Assembly: GCA_016934125.1 (NCBI GenBank)
Contig: JAFGTL010000127.1
Coordinates: forward strand, 1 to 6,080
Length of the DNA stretch: 6,080 nucleotides
Origin: Candidatus Hydrogenedentota bacterium
GTDB lineage: Bacteria; Hydrogenedentota; Hydrogenedentia; Hydrogenedentales; SLHB01
Direction of reading: 5' to 3'
Part shown: in pieces, positions 4,934-6,080 of the stretch
Layout: the number at the start of each line of letters is the position of its first letter
Numbering within the stretch: position 1 is the stretch's first letter
Made by a program: the position numbers and the translations under genes
The notes under the pieces: generated by a model
Told to the model about the DNA's origin: nothing
Database searches by the model: none
The model's input: only the letters and a program-made list of their open reading frames with translations

Positions 4934-5920
4934 CTAGGGCTTTGAGGCCGCATATTCGGCGAAGCGTTCGGCCACCTTGGCCTGCTCGGGCGTTCCAGAA
5001 TGCACCAGCACCCGGTAGTGGAAAGTGAGCGACTCGCCCTTCTTGAGCGTGTAGTCGCCGTTCAACTGCTCGGCCTCGCCCTTGGTGAAGTGCGACAGGC
5101 CGAAGCAGTTCGCGCCCATCAGGCCGTAGTTGCGCACGTGCCACCGGGAAGGATGCCGCAGGTTGGACGGATGGTCCATAACCGTAATGCCGCGCACTTT
5201 GCCGTCCTCGAAGGGGCCGGAATAATCGCACCAGGGCGAAGGCTTCCCCCAGCATTCCTTCTCGCCGGCGCCGCCCAGGGCGTTCGTGATCGTGCCGCTG
5301 CGGTCGGCGCGGATGCAGTCGCGCACCCGGAGGGACACGATACCGCCCTCCTTGGTGTCCTTGAAGAGCACGTCGCCCTCCGTAGCCGTGAACGTGACGG
5401 CGACATCGACGGCGCGGGCGTCGGGCGGGCCGGCGTAGAAGCGGTATTCGCGCGCCTCGGTGATTACGGGCGCCCCGTCGTGGTTCTGCCAGGAGTTGAC
5501 GACCTTGATCCACCCATAGTCGTCGCCCGAGCCGAATTCAGGCGTGCCGCTCACCTGGCGGCCGGAATTGTCGCCCTCGGCCCAGCAATCGGCCCCGTTC
5601 AGGTCGCCGTAGGCGGTCCAGAACGACTTGTGATGGGGGTGGTCGGTCTTGTCTTCGGCCTCGCCCATGGGCCACGGGCGCGTCATCGGCACCCCGCCTT
5701 CCCCGAGAACAGGCCATAGAAACGGCTTCAGGTTGTCGTTCGAGAAGTGATAGGTCGTGAAGAGCTGCCCATCCACGACCACATCGAGGGCGTCTGCGTC
5801 GGCCTGTTTCGAGATCGTCACGCGGGCCCCATCGCCCGCATTGCCTGCGGGGTGACTCACACAGCCCCACAGCGTGGCCGAGGCCAGCAAAACGACAGCG
5901 ATCCGGGTACTCGTAGACAT
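4934..5920 (-). CDS. DUF6807 ('PmoA') family predicted lipoprotein
   Basis: A 328-residue exported protein of the DUF6807 family, often labelled 'methane oxygenase PmoA'. That label is misleading: it is not the particulate methane monooxygenase subunit, and its reaction is unknown to me. Residues 2-19 form a short signal peptide ending in LWG before Cys20, a lipobox with an unusual Trp at -2, so it is probably a lipoprotein. The family hallmarks are present: TDHPHHKSFW (92-101) followed by AYGDLNGADCW (103-113), and DHPSNLRHPSRWHVRNYG (249-266), with His94, His96, His97, His250, His256 and His261 as candidate site residues. The frame is open to 6004, but I start at ATG 5920 because AAAGGA lies 6 bases upstream and the signal peptide begins there. 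It appears complete, is monocistronic in this window, and is separated from the gsp operon by that operon's own promoter. Confidence 0.88.
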   Translation of the reverse strand: MSTSTRIAVVLLASATLWGCVSHPAGNAGDGARVTISKQADADALDVVVDGQLFTTYHFSNDNLKPFLWPVLGEGGVPMTRPWPMGEAEDKTDHPHHKSFWTAYGDLNGADCWAEGDNSGRQVSGTPEFGSGDDYGWIKVVNSWQNHDGAPVITEAREYRFYAGPPDARAVDVAVTFTATEGDVLFKDTKEGGIVSLRVRDCIRADRSGTITNALGGAGEKECWGKPSPWCDYSGPFEDGKVRGITVMDHPSNLRHPSRWHVRNYGLMGANCFGLSHFTKGEAEQLNGDYTLKKGESLTFHYRVLVHSGTPEQAKVAERFAEYAASKP

Positions 5921-5926
5921 GGCATA

Positions 5927-5932
5927 TCCTTT
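5927..5932 (-). promoter_or_regulatory. Ribosome binding site deciding the DUF6807 gene start
   Basis: AAAGGA on the minus strand is 6 bases before ATG 5920. The upstream in-frame ATG at 6004 lies above the predicted promoter and has no comparable site, so the shorter reading is preferred. Confidence 0.75.
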
Positions 5933-5951
5933 CGAGTCGGTTGGTCCCGGT

Positions 5952-5980
5952 ACTCTAGCATAGGCCGGTAGAGCGCGCAA
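5952..5980 (-). promoter_or_regulatory. Probable promoter of the DUF6807 gene, with inverted repeat over the -10
   Basis: On the minus strand TTGCGC (5980-5975), a 17-base spacer, then TAGAGT (5957-5952) preceded by TG (5960-5959), an extended -10 arrangement. Each hexamer matches the sigma70 consensus at 4 of 6 bases. The predicted start near 5945 gives a leader of about 25 bases. A perfect inverted pair CTCTA (5953-5957) and TAGAG (5969-5973), 11 bases apart, overlies the -10 and spacer and could be an operator. Confidence 0.5.
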
Positions 5981-6041
5981 GCCGCCGCCGGGCACCCAAA
6001 TCATCTCGTAAGGTTATGAACAGGGCTTGGCCGTGGGAATG

Positions 6042-6068
6042 GGGTCCGCGTTTTTCCGCGCAGGACCC
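6042..6068. repeat. GC-rich hairpin upstream of the DUF6807 gene
   Basis: On the plus strand GGGTCC-GCG, loop TTTTTCCG, then CGC-a-GGACCC: 9 base pairs with a single bulged A. On neither strand is it followed by a T-run; the run of five T lies in the loop. It may mark the end of an upstream transcript or a structured site. No gene can be supported between 5981 and 6080. Confidence 0.4.
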
Positions 6069-6080
6069 GCAGCGGTGTCC

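Noticed and set aside
4514..5028. Several short open frames on both strands across the gspE-DUF6807 gap
   Set aside because: They cross the strong promoter and leader, overlap each other, have no recognisable protein features and no consistent ribosome binding site.
4934..5920. Reading the DUF6807 gene as particulate methane monooxygenase subunit A
   Set aside because: There are no multiple membrane helices and no pmoB or pmoC neighbours. The conserved DHPHH and DHPSN blocks belong to the unrelated DUF6807 family that shares the old name.
5921..6004. Longer N terminus of the DUF6807 protein from ATG 6004
   Set aside because: It would place 28 residues before a complete lipoprotein signal peptide and overlap the predicted promoter; ATG 5920 has AAAGGA at 6 bases.
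6005..6080. Partial gene at the right edge (ATG 6017 on plus, or a C terminus ending at TAA 6016-6014 on minus)
   Set aside because: All readings are only about 20 codons, without a good ribosome binding site or recognisable sequence, and the region contains a hairpin; it cannot be decided from this window.

Overview
The window is GC-rich bacterial chromosomal DNA in which every recognisable gene lies on the minus strand. From right to left in the direction of transcription, it holds one stand-alone lipoprotein gene of the DUF6807 ('PmoA') family (5920-4934), a non-coding stretch of about 390 bases, and then the first six genes of a type II secretion cluster in the canonical order gspE-gspF-gspG-gspH-gspI-gspJ (4542 down to base 1, where gspJ is cut by the window edge). 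No RNA genes, mobile elements or CRISPR arrays were seen. The type II secretion genes point to a diderm bacterium. DUF6807 proteins are common in environmental Planctomycetes, Verrucomicrobia, Hydrogenedentes-like and Bacteroidetes genomes, so a GC-rich member of the first three groups is my guess. This is inference only.

The secretion genes read as one operon. A very good sigma70-type promoter (TTGACA, 17 bases, TATATAAT) lies about 130 bases before gspE. The predicted leader RNA between them can form a 13-bp interrupted hairpin and, closer to the ribosome binding site, two mutually exclusive smaller stems. Downstream genes are tightly packed: gspF/gspG nearly abut with the gspF stop inside the gspG ribosome binding site; gspG/gspH probably overlap by 14 bases; gspH/gspI and gspI/gspJ overlap by 4 (GTGA and ATGA). 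Only gspE/gspF are separated, by 96 bases. Several starts are not ATG (TTG, TTG, GTG, GTG), and the best starts for gspG, gspH and gspI are internal to the longest open frames.

Functionally, GspE is the cytoplasmic ATPase, GspF the inner-membrane platform, GspG the major pseudopilin, and GspH, GspI and GspJ the minor pseudopilins that cap the pseudopilus. The window lacks the outer-membrane secretin (GspD), GspC, GspK, GspL, GspM and the prepilin peptidase; some may follow gspJ outside it. The DUF6807 protein is a predicted exported lipoprotein of unknown biochemical role. It has its own promoter and is not visibly part of the secretion operon.

The window is mostly ordinary. The observations most worth a second look are the structured gspE leader and the gspG/gspH junction, where a strong Shine-Dalgarno sequence is followed by no canonical start codon.
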